The notes beneath the pieces were generated by a model. It made no database searches. It had not been told where the DNA came from and saw only the letters and a program-made list of their open reading frames with translations. A program made the translations under genes and the position numbers. Source: Ruminiclostridium hungatei (GTDB taxonomy: Bacteria; Bacillota; Clostridia; Acetivibrionales; DSM-1351). Taken from it: DNA of 64,000 nucleotides. The stretch is from the NCBI RefSeq assembly GCF_002051585.1, contig NZ_MZGX01000032.1, positions 1-64,000 on the forward strand, given 5' to 3'. Shown here piece by piece: positions 43,675-53,093 of the stretch. The number at the start of each line of letters is the position of its first letter. Position 1 is the stretch's first letter.

Positions 43675-44618
43675 TGGAGGCATTTTTAAGCGTATTGACA
43701 TTTGTTCTGATTGACGCCATAAAGGCGGGAACACCTTTGCTTTTTGCAACTCTGGGTGAAATATTTGCAGAAAAGGTAGGAAACCTGAATCTGGGTGTGG
43801 AAGGTATGATGCTCATGGGTGCGGTTATGGGTTTCAGTGTGGGTTTATCCACAGGAAGCCCCCTGTTGGGCGTGCTGGCGGCACTTGCGGCGGGAGCCTG
43901 CGGTGCATTGGTTTTTGCCTTCCTTACCATAACACTGAGGGCAAACCAGATAGTGTCGGGACTTTCCCTTACCATATTCGGAACAGGGTTTTCCAGCTTC
44001 GTAGGTCAGAAGCTGGTTGGAGAAGCACTGCCCGAATCAATAAAGTCAGTGTTCAAGGCCATAAAAATTCCGGCTTTAAGTGAGATACCCGTTATAGGCC
44101 CCGCCCTGTTCAACCAGGATATTCTGGTCTATGCAGGCTATATTGTTGCTGTGGTTTCAGGTATATACCTTTACAGGACCAGAACCGGTCTGAATCTGAG
44201 AACAGTGGGTGAAAATCCGGGAGCTGCGGATACTGCGGGTATTAATATCACCTTGTATAAGTATATTCATATATTGCTGGGAGGAGCGTTTGCCGGCCTG
44301 GGCGGCGGTTATCTGTCACTGGTGGCTGTTCCGTCCTGGCAGGATGCGGTAACCGGAGGAAGAGGCTGGATTGCGGTGGCACTGGTTATTTTCGTAACCT
44401 GGAATCCCTACAAGTCCATGCTGGGAGCATATTTCTTCGGGGGCCTCAGCATTTTGGGACTGTACCTGCAAAGCCATTCGCCCATTCCCCAGAGTATTTT
44501 TGATATGCTGCCTTACCTGGCAACAATATTTGTCCTGGTTATGATATCTCTGAAGAAATCAAAGGAGAACTGTGCTCCCAAGGCGCTGGGCGAGCCGTAT
44601 TTCAGGGAGGACAGATAG
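43674..44618 (+). CDS. Nucleoside ABC transporter permease 2
   Basis: 314 residues, about eight membrane helices. Starts at the ATG overlapping the TAA of the first permease (TAATG), with GAAGGAGG upstream; a much longer frame is open but would overlap the upstream gene by 190 bases. Conserved NLGVEGMMLMGAVMGF (~39-54) and TGLNLRTVGENPGAADTAGI (~165-184). Completes the nucleoside importer. Confidence 0.95.
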   Translation: MEAFLSVLTFVLIDAIKAGTPLLFATLGEIFAEKVGNLNLGVEGMMLMGAVMGFSVGLSTGSPLLGVLAALAAGACGALVFAFLTITLRANQIVSGLSLTIFGTGFSSFVGQKLVGEALPESIKSVFKAIKIPALSEIPVIGPALFNQDILVYAGYIVAVVSGIYLYRTRTGLNLRTVGENPGAADTAGINITLYKYIHILLGGAFAGLGGGYLSLVAVPSWQDAVTGGRGWIAVALVIFVTWNPYKSMLGAYFFGGLSILGLYLQSHSPIPQSIFDMLPYLATIFVLVMISLKKSKENCAPKALGEPYFREDR

Positions 44619-44639
44619 GTACGGAATAGGAATATATGG

Positions 44640-44694
44640 GACTGCTGCAAAACTTTTAACTTAACCTGGGTTATGTTTGCAGCAGTCTCTTTTA
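44640..44694 (+). terminator. Terminator of the nucleoside transporter operon
   Basis: GACTGCTGCAAA pairs perfectly with TTTGCAGCAGTC around a 24-base loop, followed by TCTTTTATTTTT. Confidence 0.87.
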
Positions 44695-44772
44695 TTTTTA
44701 AATTTTAAAATTGCCGGCGTTAGTGATATAATATGAAGGATGACAAACAGCGGAAAGGGCTGAAGGGATTTT

Positions 44773-44946
44773 ATGAACAAAATTATCAGGCTGGGAAGCC
44801 TGCTCTTTACATTTATGCTTCTGGGTTTTTCGGCTTTGAAATACTCCGCCGGCAGCAACAGGTCAGCCATATATTTTCTGACAGCCGCAGCAGGTTTTTT
44901 GCTGGTATACATATCTTACCGGAAGAAGGACAGGCCGGAAAAGTGA
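44773..44946 (+). CDS. Small two-helix membrane protein (57 aa)
   Basis: ATG 44773 with AAGGGA 7 bases upstream, TGA at 44944-44946. The 57-residue product starts MNKIIRLGSLLFTFMLLGFS, has a second hydrophobic stretch at ~31-48 and ends in a basic YRKKDRPEK tail, a typical small membrane protein. A longer frame overlapping it in another phase lacks such features. A TATAAT occurs about 45 bases upstream. Function unknown. Confidence 0.68.
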   Translation: MNKIIRLGSLLFTFMLLGFSALKYSAGSNRSAIYFLTAAAGFLLVYISYRKKDRPEK

Positions 44947-45107
44947 AAATGGGTGAAAATGTACATAAATATGGATAAAACACCTTGTTATAACTTATAC
45001 TTTAATGATAAAATCAATAATGGTGTTTTTTAACATGCAGTTTGTGTCGATTAACATATTTCTGAAATATAACATTTTAATAATATTAGGTTAAGGATGT
45101 GTTTGCA

Positions 45108-46118
45108 ATGGAAAAGGCGGAGCAAAAGAAAAGGATTTTCAGCGGAGTCCAGCCGTCAGGTAATCTTACCATAGGAAATTATCTGGGAGCTATCAAAAAC
45201 TGGATTCCCATGCAGGATGAATTTGAATGCCTGTACTGTGTGGTTGATTTACACACGCTTACAGTGAGACAGGTTCCTGCAGAATTGAGACAGCGCAGTC
45301 TGAACCTGCTGGCCCTGTATATGGCCTGCGGTCTGGATCCCCAAAAGAGCATACTTTATTTGCAATCCCATGTAAGTGCTCATGCTGAGCTTGCATGGAT
45401 TTTAAACTGCTATACCTACATGGGCGAGCTCAACAGAATGACCCAGTTCAAGGACAAATCCGCCAAGCATGCCGACAATATAAATGCAGGCTTATTTGCG
45501 TATCCGGTGCTTATGGCAGCAGATATCCTGTTGTATCAGACAGAGCTGGTTCCCATAGGTCAGGATCAGAAGCAGCACCTTGAAATAACCAGGGATATTG
45601 CTGAAAGATTCAACAATGCATATGGCGAAACTTTTACCATTCCAGAGCCATATATCCCTAAAATCGGAGCAAAGATAATGAGCCTCCAGGAGCCTGAAAA
45701 GAAGATGTCAAAATCCGATGAAAATGAAAATGCGTATGTTTTCATACTTGATTCCGAAGATGCCATAATCCGTAAATTCAAAAGAGCTGTTACCGACTCT
45801 GAGCGTGAAATACGGTATGATGAAGAAAACAAGCCCGGAGTCAGCAATCTGATAAGCATATATTCTGCCGTAACCGGAAAAGGCTTCTCCGACATAGAAA
45901 AGGAGTTTTCAGGAAGCTCCTACGGTGACTTGAAGGAAGTGGTGGGACAATCTGTAGCCCAGATGCTTAAACCAATACAACAGAAATACAATGAGTTGAC
46001 TGCAAATAAGGACTACCTGAATTCAATATTAAAGGATAACTCCGAAAAAGCGGCATATATGGCAAGGAAAACTCTTTCAAAGGTTCAAAGAAAGATTGGA
46101 CTGTTACCAAGAAGTTAA
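45108..46118 (+). CDS. trpS: Tryptophanyl-tRNA synthetase
   Basis: 336 residues, usual length. Class I synthetase charging tRNA-Trp. HIGH-equivalent in SGVQPSGNLTIGNYLGA (~12-28), the tryptophan/adenylate site region LYCVVDLHTLTV, DILLYQTELVPIGQDQKQH (~139-157), and KMSKS in EKKMSKSDENEN (~197-208). ATG 45108 is chosen because AAGGA is 10 bases upstream; GTG 45099 is too close. No T-box leader is apparent in the short gap upstream. Confidence 0.97.
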   Translation: MEKAEQKKRIFSGVQPSGNLTIGNYLGAIKNWIPMQDEFECLYCVVDLHTLTVRQVPAELRQRSLNLLALYMACGLDPQKSILYLQSHVSAHAELAWILNCYTYMGELNRMTQFKDKSAKHADNINAGLFAYPVLMAADILLYQTELVPIGQDQKQHLEITRDIAERFNNAYGETFTIPEPYIPKIGAKIMSLQEPEKKMSKSDENENAYVFILDSEDAIIRKFKRAVTDSEREIRYDEENKPGVSNLISIYSAVTGKGFSDIEKEFSGSSYGDLKEVVGQSVAQMLKPIQQKYNELTANKDYLNSILKDNSEKAAYMARKTLSKVQRKIGLLPRS

Positions 46119-46124
46119 GGGAAT

Positions 46125-46183
46125 GAACAGGGATCATTTCATGAGTGATGTCGCTCTGAATTGGAATGGTGCCTGTTTTTTTG
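46125..46183 (+). terminator. Probable terminator after trpS
   Basis: AACAGG near 46125 pairs with CCTGTT near 46172 through an imperfect long stem (ATCATTTC against GAATGGT), followed by TTTTTT. Confidence 0.55.
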
Positions 46184-46187
46184 AAAT

Positions 46188-46228
46188 TTGCGCAAATTAC
46201 GCACCCTATTTATCAAATTTTGTACTAG
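46188..46228. repeat. Half copy of MITE-like element B end
   Basis: GCACCCTATTT followed by a GTACTAG end matches the right terminus of the element at 25222-25407 with a few changes. No left terminus is nearby, so it is a remnant or a solo end. Confidence 0.55.
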
Positions 46229-46345
46229 TGCCGGAATATAAATATTGTATATGAGAAATACAACTGATAATTTTCGATACAGATTTAACTGAAGCGCTTG
46301 CTAAAAATTCAACTGAAAAATTTATCGTATTGCTAGGAGACTAAA

Positions 46346-46912
46346 ATGGCAACCACTGAATTGATACTATTAGCGTTGGGACTGTCAATGGACGCATCGG
46401 CTGTGTCCATTTCCAACTCGTTGTGCATAAATAAAATAAGGCTCAGGCACATTTTGCAAATGGCTTTTGTGTTCGCCTTTTTTCAGGGACTCATGCCCAT
46501 AATAGGGTTTTTTGCTGCAAGCAGATTTGAGGCGGCAATAAGCCGCTTTGACCATTGGATAGCATTTATACTGCTTGTCATTATTGGAGGAAAGATGCTG
46601 CATGAGGCTGTAAAGGCCGAGATAAATCAGGAATGCTCACTGTTTTCGCTTACCTTCAAGCTTTTGCTGGTCCAGGGCATTGCCACAAGCATTGATGCTC
46701 TGGCTGTAGGTGTCAGCCTGTCCGCACTTAATGTAAACATATACTATTCCATAGCTATTATCAGTACGGTAACTTTTATATGCTGTACCCTTGCAATACT
46801 GGTTGCCAAAAGATTCGGAAATCTTCTGGGGAAAAGGGCGGGAATTGCAGGCGGAATTATCTTGATTGCTATCGGCCTGAAAATTTTTCTTGAGCACATG
46901 TTTTTCCAATAG
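46346..46912 (+). CDS. mntP: Manganese efflux pump MntP
   Basis: 188 residues, six membrane helices. The two inverted halves each carry the acidic motif: LGLSMDASAVSISNSL (~11-26) and GIATSIDALAVGVSLSAL (~108-125), with aspartates in helices 1 and 4. Exports Mn2+. TAGGAGA lies before the ATG. No yybP-ykoY riboswitch is recognisable in the 100 bases upstream. Confidence 0.93.
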   Translation: MATTELILLALGLSMDASAVSISNSLCINKIRLRHILQMAFVFAFFQGLMPIIGFFAASRFEAAISRFDHWIAFILLVIIGGKMLHEAVKAEINQECSLFSLTFKLLLVQGIATSIDALAVGVSLSALNVNIYYSIAIISTVTFICCTLAILVAKRFGNLLGKRAGIAGGIILIAIGLKIFLEHMFFQ

Positions 46913-46967
46913 AGTGTTAAATGTGGGCAGGGTATGGTTTACGGAATATTGCCAGGAATTGTGAAGA

Positions 46968-47004
46968 CGCAAAAACAAACGTATGTTTGATTTTGCGCTT
47001 TTTT
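46968..47004 (+). terminator. Terminator of mntP overlapping the uvrB promoter
   Basis: CGCAAAAACAAAC pairs with GTTTGATTTTGCG (one mismatch) around GTAT and runs into CTTTTTT. Confidence 0.75.
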
Positions 47005-47014
47005 GTGTTATAAT
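46976..47014 (+). promoter_or_regulatory. uvrB promoter with LexA-like box
   Basis: TTGATT (46987-46992), 16-base spacer, TATAAT (47009-47014). A CAAACGTATGTTTG dyad (46976-46989) overlaps the -35; it has the layout of the Gram-positive LexA (DinR) box CGAACnnnnGTTCG with A/T in place of the outer bases. uvrB is a standard SOS gene, which supports the reading; the dyad is also part of the mntP terminator. Confidence 0.55.
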
Positions 47015-47111
47015 TTGATGTAACTGTTAAATTAAATTATTCTTTTGCAGGTCGTCAAATATAAAAGTTAAGATTTGAAGTAAGCTTTGTGTTGTATAAC
47101 TGGGAGGTCGT

Positions 47112-49100
47112 ATGAACAGATTTGAAGTGGTTTCGGAATATATACCAAAGGGTGATCAGCCTAAAGCCATAGAAAGTTTAAGCAAAGGTATCCGGGAGGG
47201 ACTGAAGCATCAGACCCTGCTGGGCGTTACCGGTTCGGGAAAGACATACACTGTGGCGAAGGTCATAGAGCAGGTTCAGAAGCCCACGCTGGTCATTGCC
47301 CACAATAAGACCCTGGCTGCCCAGCTTTGCAGCGAGTTCAAGGAGTTTTTTCCAAACAATGTGGTGGAGTACTTTGTAAGCTACTACGATTATTATCAGC
47401 CGGAGGCGTATATTCCGTCCACAGACACCTATATAGAAAAGGATTCCTCTGTAAACGAAGAAATAGACAAGCTTCGCCATTCGGCAACCGCTGCGCTTTT
47501 TGAAAGACGGGATGTAATAATTGTCGCCAGTGTCTCCTGTATATACGGCTTGGGTGACCCTGAGGATTACACCGATCTTATGCTTTCCCTGAGAGTGGGA
47601 ATGCAGAAGGACAGGGATGAAATAATCCGGAAACTGGTGGATATTCAATATGAGAGAAATGAGATAGATTTCAGAAGAGGAAAATTCAGAGCCAGAGGGG
47701 ACGTGCTGGAAATCTTTCCTGCCAACAGCTCTGAGATGGCGCTTAGAGTTGAGTTTTTCGGTGACGAGATTGAAAGGATCACCGAGGTGGATTACCTTAC
47801 AGGAGAGATTAAAGGAACCAGAAGCCATATAGCAGTTTTCCCCGCTTCCCACTATGCAACTACCCGTCCTAAAATGGAAAAGGCAATGGTCACCATAGAA
47901 AAGGAGCTGGAGGAAAGGCTGGAACAGCTTAAAATGGAAGGGAAACTGCTTGAGGCCCAGAGGCTTGAACAGAGAACCAGATATGACCTTGAGATGATGT
48001 CTGAAATTGGTTTCTGCCAGGGTATTGAAAACTATTCAAGACATATCAGCGGAAGAGAAGCCGGCAGTTCTCCCTTTACGCTTATGGACTACTTTCCCGA
48101 CGACTATCTTCTTGTAATAGACGAATCCCATGTCACTGTTTCCCAGGTAGGCGCAATGTACAACGGAGACAGGTCAAGAAAGGAATCGCTGGTGGAATAC
48201 GGCTTCAGGCTGCCTTCAGCCTTTGACAACAGGCCGCTTAAGTTTAATGAGTTTGAAGAACGCGTCAACCAGGCGGTCTATGTCAGTGCCACACCTGCAG
48301 CATATGAAAGGGAGCATTCAACCCGGATAGTCGAGCAGATTATCAGGCCCACAGGACTTATTGATCCTGAGATAATAATAAGACCTGTAAAGGGACAGAT
48401 AGACGATCTGATAGGTGAAATCAACCTGAGAGCCGAAAAAGGGCAAAGAGTGCTGGTGACAACCCTGACCAAAAAGATGTCGGAGGATTTGACCGACTAT
48501 ATGAAGGAGCTGGATATCAAGGTCAAGTATCTGCATTCGGATGTTGCAACTTTTGAGAGAATGGAGATAATCAGAGATTTGCGTCTGGGAGTATTTGACG
48601 TACTTGTGGGTATAAATCTGCTGAGGGAGGGACTGGATATTCCCGAGGTATCTCTGGTTGCCATACTGGATGCCGACAAGGAAGGCTTCCTGAGATCTGA
48701 AACCTCGCTGATACAGACTATCGGCCGTGCTGCCAGAAATTCCGAGGGAAAGGTAATCATGTATGCTGACAAGATAACGGGTTCCATGCAGAGGGCTATG
48801 AGTGAAACAAACAGAAGAAGACAACTGCAGATGGACTTCAACAAGGCTCATGGCATTGTGCCCACAACCATTAAAAAGTCAGTCAGAGACCTAATCGAGG
48901 CTACAAAGGTTGCAGAGGAAGGCGAAAAATATTATACTGGTAAGGAAAAACCAAATCTTATGTCTGTTGAGGAGCTGGAGAATTTGATTGCAAAGCTGCA
49001 GAAAGAGATGAAGCAGGCAGCAGTGGATTTACAGTTTGAAAGGGCTGCGGAGCTGAGGGACAAGATAGAAGAGCTCAAGCAGGGGGCAGAGGGGAAATAG
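47112..49100 (+). CDS. uvrB: Excinuclease ABC subunit B
   Basis: 662 residues, the usual length. Damage-verification helicase of nucleotide excision repair. Walker [15 protein letters not shown] (~36-49), beta-hairpin region [16 protein letters not shown] (~88-103), DEAD-like VIDESHVTV (~337-345), motif [11 protein letters not shown] (~540), and a C-terminal UvrC-binding UVR motif (~620-660, [18 protein letters not shown]). GGGAGG precedes the ATG. uvrA is not in the window. Confidence 0.98.
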   Translation: MNRFEVVSEYIPKGDQPKAIESLSKGIREGLKHQTLLGVTGSGKTYTVAKVIEQVQKPTLVIAHNKTLAAQLCSEFKEFFPNNVVEYFVSYYDYYQPEAYIPSTDTYIEKDSSVNEEIDKLRHSATAALFERRDVIIVASVSCIYGLGDPEDYTDLMLSLRVGMQKDRDEIIRKLVDIQYERNEIDFRRGKFRARGDVLEIFPANSSEMALRVEFFGDEIERITEVDYLTGEIKGTRSHIAVFPASHYATTRPKMEKAMVTIEKELEERLEQLKMEGKLLEAQRLEQRTRYDLEMMSEIGFCQGIENYSRHISGREAGSSPFTLMDYFPDDYLLVIDESHVTVSQVGAMYNGDRSRKESLVEYGFRLPSAFDNRPLKFNEFEERVNQAVYVSATPAAYEREHSTRIVEQIIRPTGLIDPEIIIRPVKGQIDDLIGEINLRAEKGQRVLVTTLTKKMSEDLTDYMKELDIKVKYLHSDVATFERMEIIRDLRLGVFDVLVGINLLREGLDIPEVSLVAILDADKEGFLRSETSLIQTIGRAARNSEGKVIMYADKITGSMQRAMSETNRRRQLQMDFNKAHGIVPTTIKKSVRDLIEATKVAEEGEKYYTGKEKPNLMSVEELENLIAKLQKEMKQAAVDLQFERAAELRDKIEELKQGAEGK

Positions 49101-49194
49101 GTTTTTTATTATTTATATTTATTTGGCGCATACCTGTATTTATTTGCTTATATAAGCATGTACGTATAAATGTATGTGGGTGTCGGGAGTCTTA

Positions 49195-49545
49195 ATGAAA
49201 TTACTGAGGCAGTTTTTAATAATACTGATTATTTGTGCGGTGGGGGAAGTGCTGAATAAAGCGGTTCACATTCCTCTGCCCGGCAGCATCATCGGTATGC
49301 TGCTGCTGTTTGTTTGTTTGATATCAGGTTTGATTAAACTTGAAATGATTGAGGATATAAGCAGATTTTTACTGGATCACCTGGCTTTCTTCTTTATTCC
49401 TTCCGGAGTGGGACTATTGGCGTATGTGGGCATACTTAAAAGAAATTTTGTTCCGCTGATTGTCATATGCTTTGTCTCAACTATTCTTGTAATGGTTGTT
49501 ACAGGTTTTACGGTACAACTGATCAAAGGGAGGAAGACAAAGTGA
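49195..49545 (+). CDS. lrgA: LrgA/CidA-family holin-like protein
   Basis: 116 residues, four membrane helices. Motif IPLPGSIIGMLLLF (~25-38) is the family signature. ATG 49195 has GGGAG five bases upstream. Its TGA overlaps the GTG start of lrgB. LrgAB/CidAB proteins modulate murein hydrolase activity and export pyruvate or related metabolites. Confidence 0.93.
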   Translation: MKLLRQFLIILIICAVGEVLNKAVHIPLPGSIIGMLLLFVCLISGLIKLEMIEDISRFLLDHLAFFFIPSGVGLLAYVGILKRNFVPLIVICFVSTILVMVVTGFTVQLIKGRKTK

Positions 49546-50237
49546 AGGAAATATTTACCACACCGGTTTTTGCACTGTTAATATCCCTGCTGGCCTTTGA
49601 AATTGGCATTTTCATAAACAGAAAGACCAGACTGGCGCTTTTTAATCCGCTTATGCTGGCTATTTTAATAGTTATAGGAATTCTTCTTATTTTTAAAATA
49701 CCGTTGGAGGATTATAAAAAAGGAGGGGACTTCATATCTATGTTCTTAACTCCTGCGACAGTGATACTGGCTGTTCCGCTGTATAAAAACATAAATTCCC
49801 TTAAAAAGGATTATGCTGCAATAATTGGCGGGGTACTGGCCGGAAGTATTACAGCCATTTTAAGTGTCTGGCTGCTGGGAAAGGCCTTTGGCCTGTCACC
49901 CCAATTGCTGGCTTCACTTATTCCCAAGTCAATAACCACTCCTCTGGGAGTCGAGCTTTCAAAGCAACTGGGAGGGATTCCGTCAGTTACAGTGGCTGCC
50001 ATCGTAATAACCGGAATAGTGGGAGCTGTTCTGGTTCAGTCTCTGTTGAAGCTGCTGGGGATAGATGATAAAACTGCAAAAGGTATTGCAATCGGTACAT
50101 CCGCCCATGCGCTGGGAACAACAAAAGCAGTTGAACTGGGTGAGACGGAAGGTGCCATGAGCGGTCTGGCTATCGGCCTTGCAGGGCTGGTTACGGTAAT
50201 CGCTGCCACCATTTTGTCAAAGCTTGGGATTTTTTAA
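49542..50237 (+). CDS. lrgB: LrgB/CidB-family membrane protein
   Basis: 231 residues, about six or more membrane helices. GTG start overlapping the lrgA stop (GTGA), with GGGAGG upstream. Conserved SLIPKSITTPLGVELSKQLGG (here ~126-146) and GTSAHALGTTKAVELGETEG (~186-205) define LrgB. Acts with LrgA. Confidence 0.94.
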   Translation: MKEIFTTPVFALLISLLAFEIGIFINRKTRLALFNPLMLAILIVIGILLIFKIPLEDYKKGGDFISMFLTPATVILAVPLYKNINSLKKDYAAIIGGVLAGSITAILSVWLLGKAFGLSPQLLASLIPKSITTPLGVELSKQLGGIPSVTVAAIVITGIVGAVLVQSLLKLLGIDDKTAKGIAIGTSAHALGTTKAVELGETEGAMSGLAIGLAGLVTVIAATILSKLGIF

Positions 50238-50348
50238 TGAAAATCATACATTTCAGAGTAGTGACCGTATATATGAGCAGTGAAAGCACTGCAGCCTCCC
50301 TGGGGGAGGTGTACCGTATGACATACTAATTCTTGATGGAGGAATGTT

Positions 50349-51026
50349 GTGAAGAATATATACGTGATATTGTCTGCAACTCCTACAGTTATGGGGAAGT
50401 TCATAAGAGTTTTCACCAGAAGTTCCTTTAATCATTCGTCCATAAGCCTGACAGAGGGCTGGGAAGAAATGTATTCCTTCGCGCGCTACAGAGCGGCCAA
50501 TCCTCTTGTAGGAGGGTTTGTAAAGGAGTTTCCCAGCAGGCTGTCACATGGACGAGAGCAAGAGGATGTTTATATAAAGGTATACAAAATTCCTGTAAGC
50601 AACAGGCAATTTGAACAGATTAAAAGGTTTATCTACGGTATCCGGGATGATCACGAAAAGAATATCTACAATACACTTGCGGCCATAGGCATATTTCTGG
50701 GACACCGGTTTAACACCTATAAGGCCTATACCTGTTCCGACTTTGTGGCTCAGTCCCTTTCAAGAGGCCAGATCATATCAGAAAACTGCGTGAGAAAAAA
50801 CATAGTACCCGATGAAATGCAGAAGTTTCTGGATAAATATACGGTATTCTGCGGTTGCATGAAAAATTATAAGCCTGTAATAAATTCATGCTGTGAATCG
50901 GAAGAATTTTATATCAGGCTGGGCTTTATCAGGGAGGTGGCAAATACCTTCTATCATTTTTACAGCCTTATCAAGCGGAATAATATGGACGGAATCCCCT
51001 TTTTGCAGCACAAGTCCAATATGTAA
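50349..51026 (+). CDS. Permuted papain-like (YiiX/NlpC-P60 type) hydrolase candidate
   Basis: 225 residues, GTG start with GGAGGA upstream. The order of FNHSSISLTEG (~28-38, catalytic His first) and then YTCSDFVAQSLSRG (~127-140, Cys ~129) is that of circularly permuted NlpC/P60 proteins of the YiiX group, which hydrolyse lipid or amide bonds. No signal peptide. Two adjacent hairpins lie upstream (GCAGTG/CACTGC and CCTCCC/GGGAGG, 50277-50309). Function inferred from motif order. Confidence 0.72.
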   Translation: MKNIYVILSATPTVMGKFIRVFTRSSFNHSSISLTEGWEEMYSFARYRAANPLVGGFVKEFPSRLSHGREQEDVYIKVYKIPVSNRQFEQIKRFIYGIRDDHEKNIYNTLAAIGIFLGHRFNTYKAYTCSDFVAQSLSRGQIISENCVRKNIVPDEMQKFLDKYTVFCGCMKNYKPVINSCCESEEFYIRLGFIREVANTFYHFYSLIKRNNMDGIPFLQHKSNM

Positions 51027-51039
51027 CTCAAAGCACCTT

Positions 51040-51170
51040 GCCGCATTTCGCCGCCTTGCGGCTCATGCCGGACGATGTCATTATCCTCAAAAGTTAAAAA
51101 CTTTTTGCGGTAATAACGGCTAAGGAAGATAATAGAGCCGCACTTCACCGCCTTGCGGCTTGTGCCGGGC
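51040..51170. repeat. Direct repeat pair of 34 bases with internal dyads
   Basis: The units 51040-51073 and 51137-51170 share CCGCCTTGCGGCT flanked by GCCGCA and TGCCGG, with six differences. Each can fold (GCCGCA...TGCGGC). Between them is AAAAGTT/AACTTTTT. They fill the gap between the papain-like gene and the phosphoglucomutase gene. Confidence 0.65.
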
Positions 51171-51250
51171 TATGCTATACTTATACCAAACTAAACCATT
51201 AAATGGTTATTATCGTTATTTTAATGAATTTTAGGAGGTTAAGCTGTAAG

Positions 51251-52981
51251 ATGGATAGCATGGCAAAACTTAATTTGTGGCTGGAAAGCGATTATTTTGA
51301 TCAAGATACCAAAAATGAACTTATATCCATAAAGAATGATACCAAAGAGGTGGAGGATCGTTTTTATAAAAGTCTTGAATTCGGAACAGGCGGGCTCAGA
51401 GGTATTATCGGCGCCGGCACCAACAGAATTAATATTTATACCGTCAGAGTTGCTTCCCAGGGTCTGGCAGACTATATAAACAAACTGGGAAAACAGGACA
51501 AGGGAATTGTTATTGCGTACGATTCCAGGTTCATGTCACCTGAATTTTCACTTGAGGCTGCCAAGGTATTTTGTGCCAACGGCATCAAGTCCTATCTTTT
51601 TGATGAACTTCGCCCCACACCTCAATTGTCCTTTGCGGTAAGATATCTGAAGGCCGCTGCGGGGATTGTTGTCACAGCAAGTCACAATCCAAAGCAGTAC
51701 AACGGCTACAAGGTGTATGGCGAGGATGGTGGACAGTTGTCCATTGATGGCTCCAATGCCGTAATCGATGAAATAAATAAGATATCAGATATTACAAAAG
51801 TCAGCACCATGTCCAAGGAAGCCGCCTTGGAAAAAGGACTCCTTGAAATAATAGGAAGCAAGGTGGATGACGCATACATAGGAATGCTCAAAACCTTGCA
51901 GGTTAACAAGGATGCTGTGGCACAGGTTGCGGATTCCTTCAAGATAGTATTTACGCCCTTGCATGGTGCGGGAAACAAGCCTGTAAGAAGGATTCTTTCT
52001 GAAAACGGTTTTAAGAATGTTCTGGTGGTAAAGGAGCAGGAGCTGCCGGATTCACAGTTTTCTACCGTAAAGTCGCCAAATCCTGAGGAAAGGTCAGCTT
52101 TTGAGCTTGCCATAAAGCTTGCTTCAGAAAATAATGTGGACCTTATTATCGGCACTGACCCTGACAGTGACAGAGTTGGTGTGGTTGTGAGAAAGGACGA
52201 CGGGGAATACGCCGTCCTGACCGGTAACCAGACCGGGTGTCTGCTGTTGGAATATATACTCACAGCCATGGATGAAGCAGGAAAGCTTCCCAAAAACGGA
52301 TTTGCGGTTAAGACTATTGTAACAACCGAGCTTTCCAGAGAAATTGCTGAATTCTACAATATTGAGCTTGTTGAAGTTCTCACAGGCTTTAAGTTTATCG
52401 GCGAGCAAATAATGCTAAGGGATGAGCAGGGAGACCAGAAGTACCTCTTCGGCTTTGAAGAGAGCTACGGCTATCTTGCAGGTACAGACGTACGCGACAA
52501 GGATGCGGTGGTTGCCTCCATGCTGGTGGCAGAAATGGCTGCCTACTACAAAACCAAGAATATGTCTTTGAATGACGCGCTTATAAAGCTGTTTGAAAAG
52601 TACGGCTATTTCATTGAAGGTGTTAATTCCTTTACTCTCGAAGGCAAGGACGGCCTGATGAAAATCAAGTCTGCCATGGCTGAAATGCGCACCGCCAGGT
52701 ATACAGGTTTTGGAGACCTTAGAGTAAAGGCCATAAGGGACTATCAGAATTCGGAAAGATATGTGATAGCAAGTGGTTCAACTGAAAAAATTACGCTTCC
52801 TCAATCGGATGTGCTTTATTTTGAAATGGAAGATGGCTCCTGGTTCTGTGTGAGACCATCGGGAACCGAGCCCAAGATAAAGATATACTACGGAGTATCG
52901 GACAAAACCCTGGAATTGGCACAGCAAAGGCTGGAAAACCTGAAAAACAGTGTACTTGACGTAATAAAACCGCTTCTGTAA
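51251..52981 (+). CDS. pgcA: Alpha-phosphoglucomutase / phosphomannomutase
   Basis: 576 residues, the long firmicute type. Interconverts glucose-1- and glucose-6-phosphate. Phosphoserine loop TASHNPKQYNGYKVYG (~141-156, Ser ~143), Mg loop GTDPDSDRVG (~300-309), sugar loop FGFEESYGYLAGTDVRDKD (~399-417) and phosphate-binding RPSGTEPKIKIYYG (~536-549). ATG 51251 is 13 bases from AGGAGG, a long spacing; no better in-frame start is seen. Confidence 0.94.
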   Translation: MDSMAKLNLWLESDYFDQDTKNELISIKNDTKEVEDRFYKSLEFGTGGLRGIIGAGTNRINIYTVRVASQGLADYINKLGKQDKGIVIAYDSRFMSPEFSLEAAKVFCANGIKSYLFDELRPTPQLSFAVRYLKAAAGIVVTASHNPKQYNGYKVYGEDGGQLSIDGSNAVIDEINKISDITKVSTMSKEAALEKGLLEIIGSKVDDAYIGMLKTLQVNKDAVAQVADSFKIVFTPLHGAGNKPVRRILSENGFKNVLVVKEQELPDSQFSTVKSPNPEERSAFELAIKLASENNVDLIIGTDPDSDRVGVVVRKDDGEYAVLTGNQTGCLLLEYILTAMDEAGKLPKNGFAVKTIVTTELSREIAEFYNIELVEVLTGFKFIGEQIMLRDEQGDQKYLFGFEESYGYLAGTDVRDKDAVVASMLVAEMAAYYKTKNMSLNDALIKLFEKYGYFIEGVNSFTLEGKDGLMKIKSAMAEMRTARYTGFGDLRVKAIRDYQNSERYVIASGSTEKITLPQSDVLYFEMEDGSWFCVRPSGTEPKIKIYYGVSDKTLELAQQRLENLKNSVLDVIKPLL

Positions 52982-52998
52982 GCAGAAACTGAAAAACT

Positions 52999-53028
52999 GA
53001 AATCCCTGGCTGGAAGGCCGGGGATTTA
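52999..53028 (+). terminator. Stem-loop after pgcA
   Basis: AAATCCCTGGC pairs with GCCGGGGATTT with one mismatch around a short loop. No T-run follows. Confidence 0.55.
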
Positions 53029-53093
53029 GTGCTATTTAGGGTTTAAACATGTATTCGATAGCTTAAACGATTATTCAATACGGTATTCCATAC

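Noticed and set aside
44947-45107. T-box leader for trpS
   Set aside because: The gap is short and AT-rich, and lacks the T-box core and the stem I specifier arrangement.
46229-46345. yybP-ykoY manganese riboswitch upstream of mntP
   Set aside because: None of the conserved GGGGAGUA-type loops or flanking stems is present in this gap.
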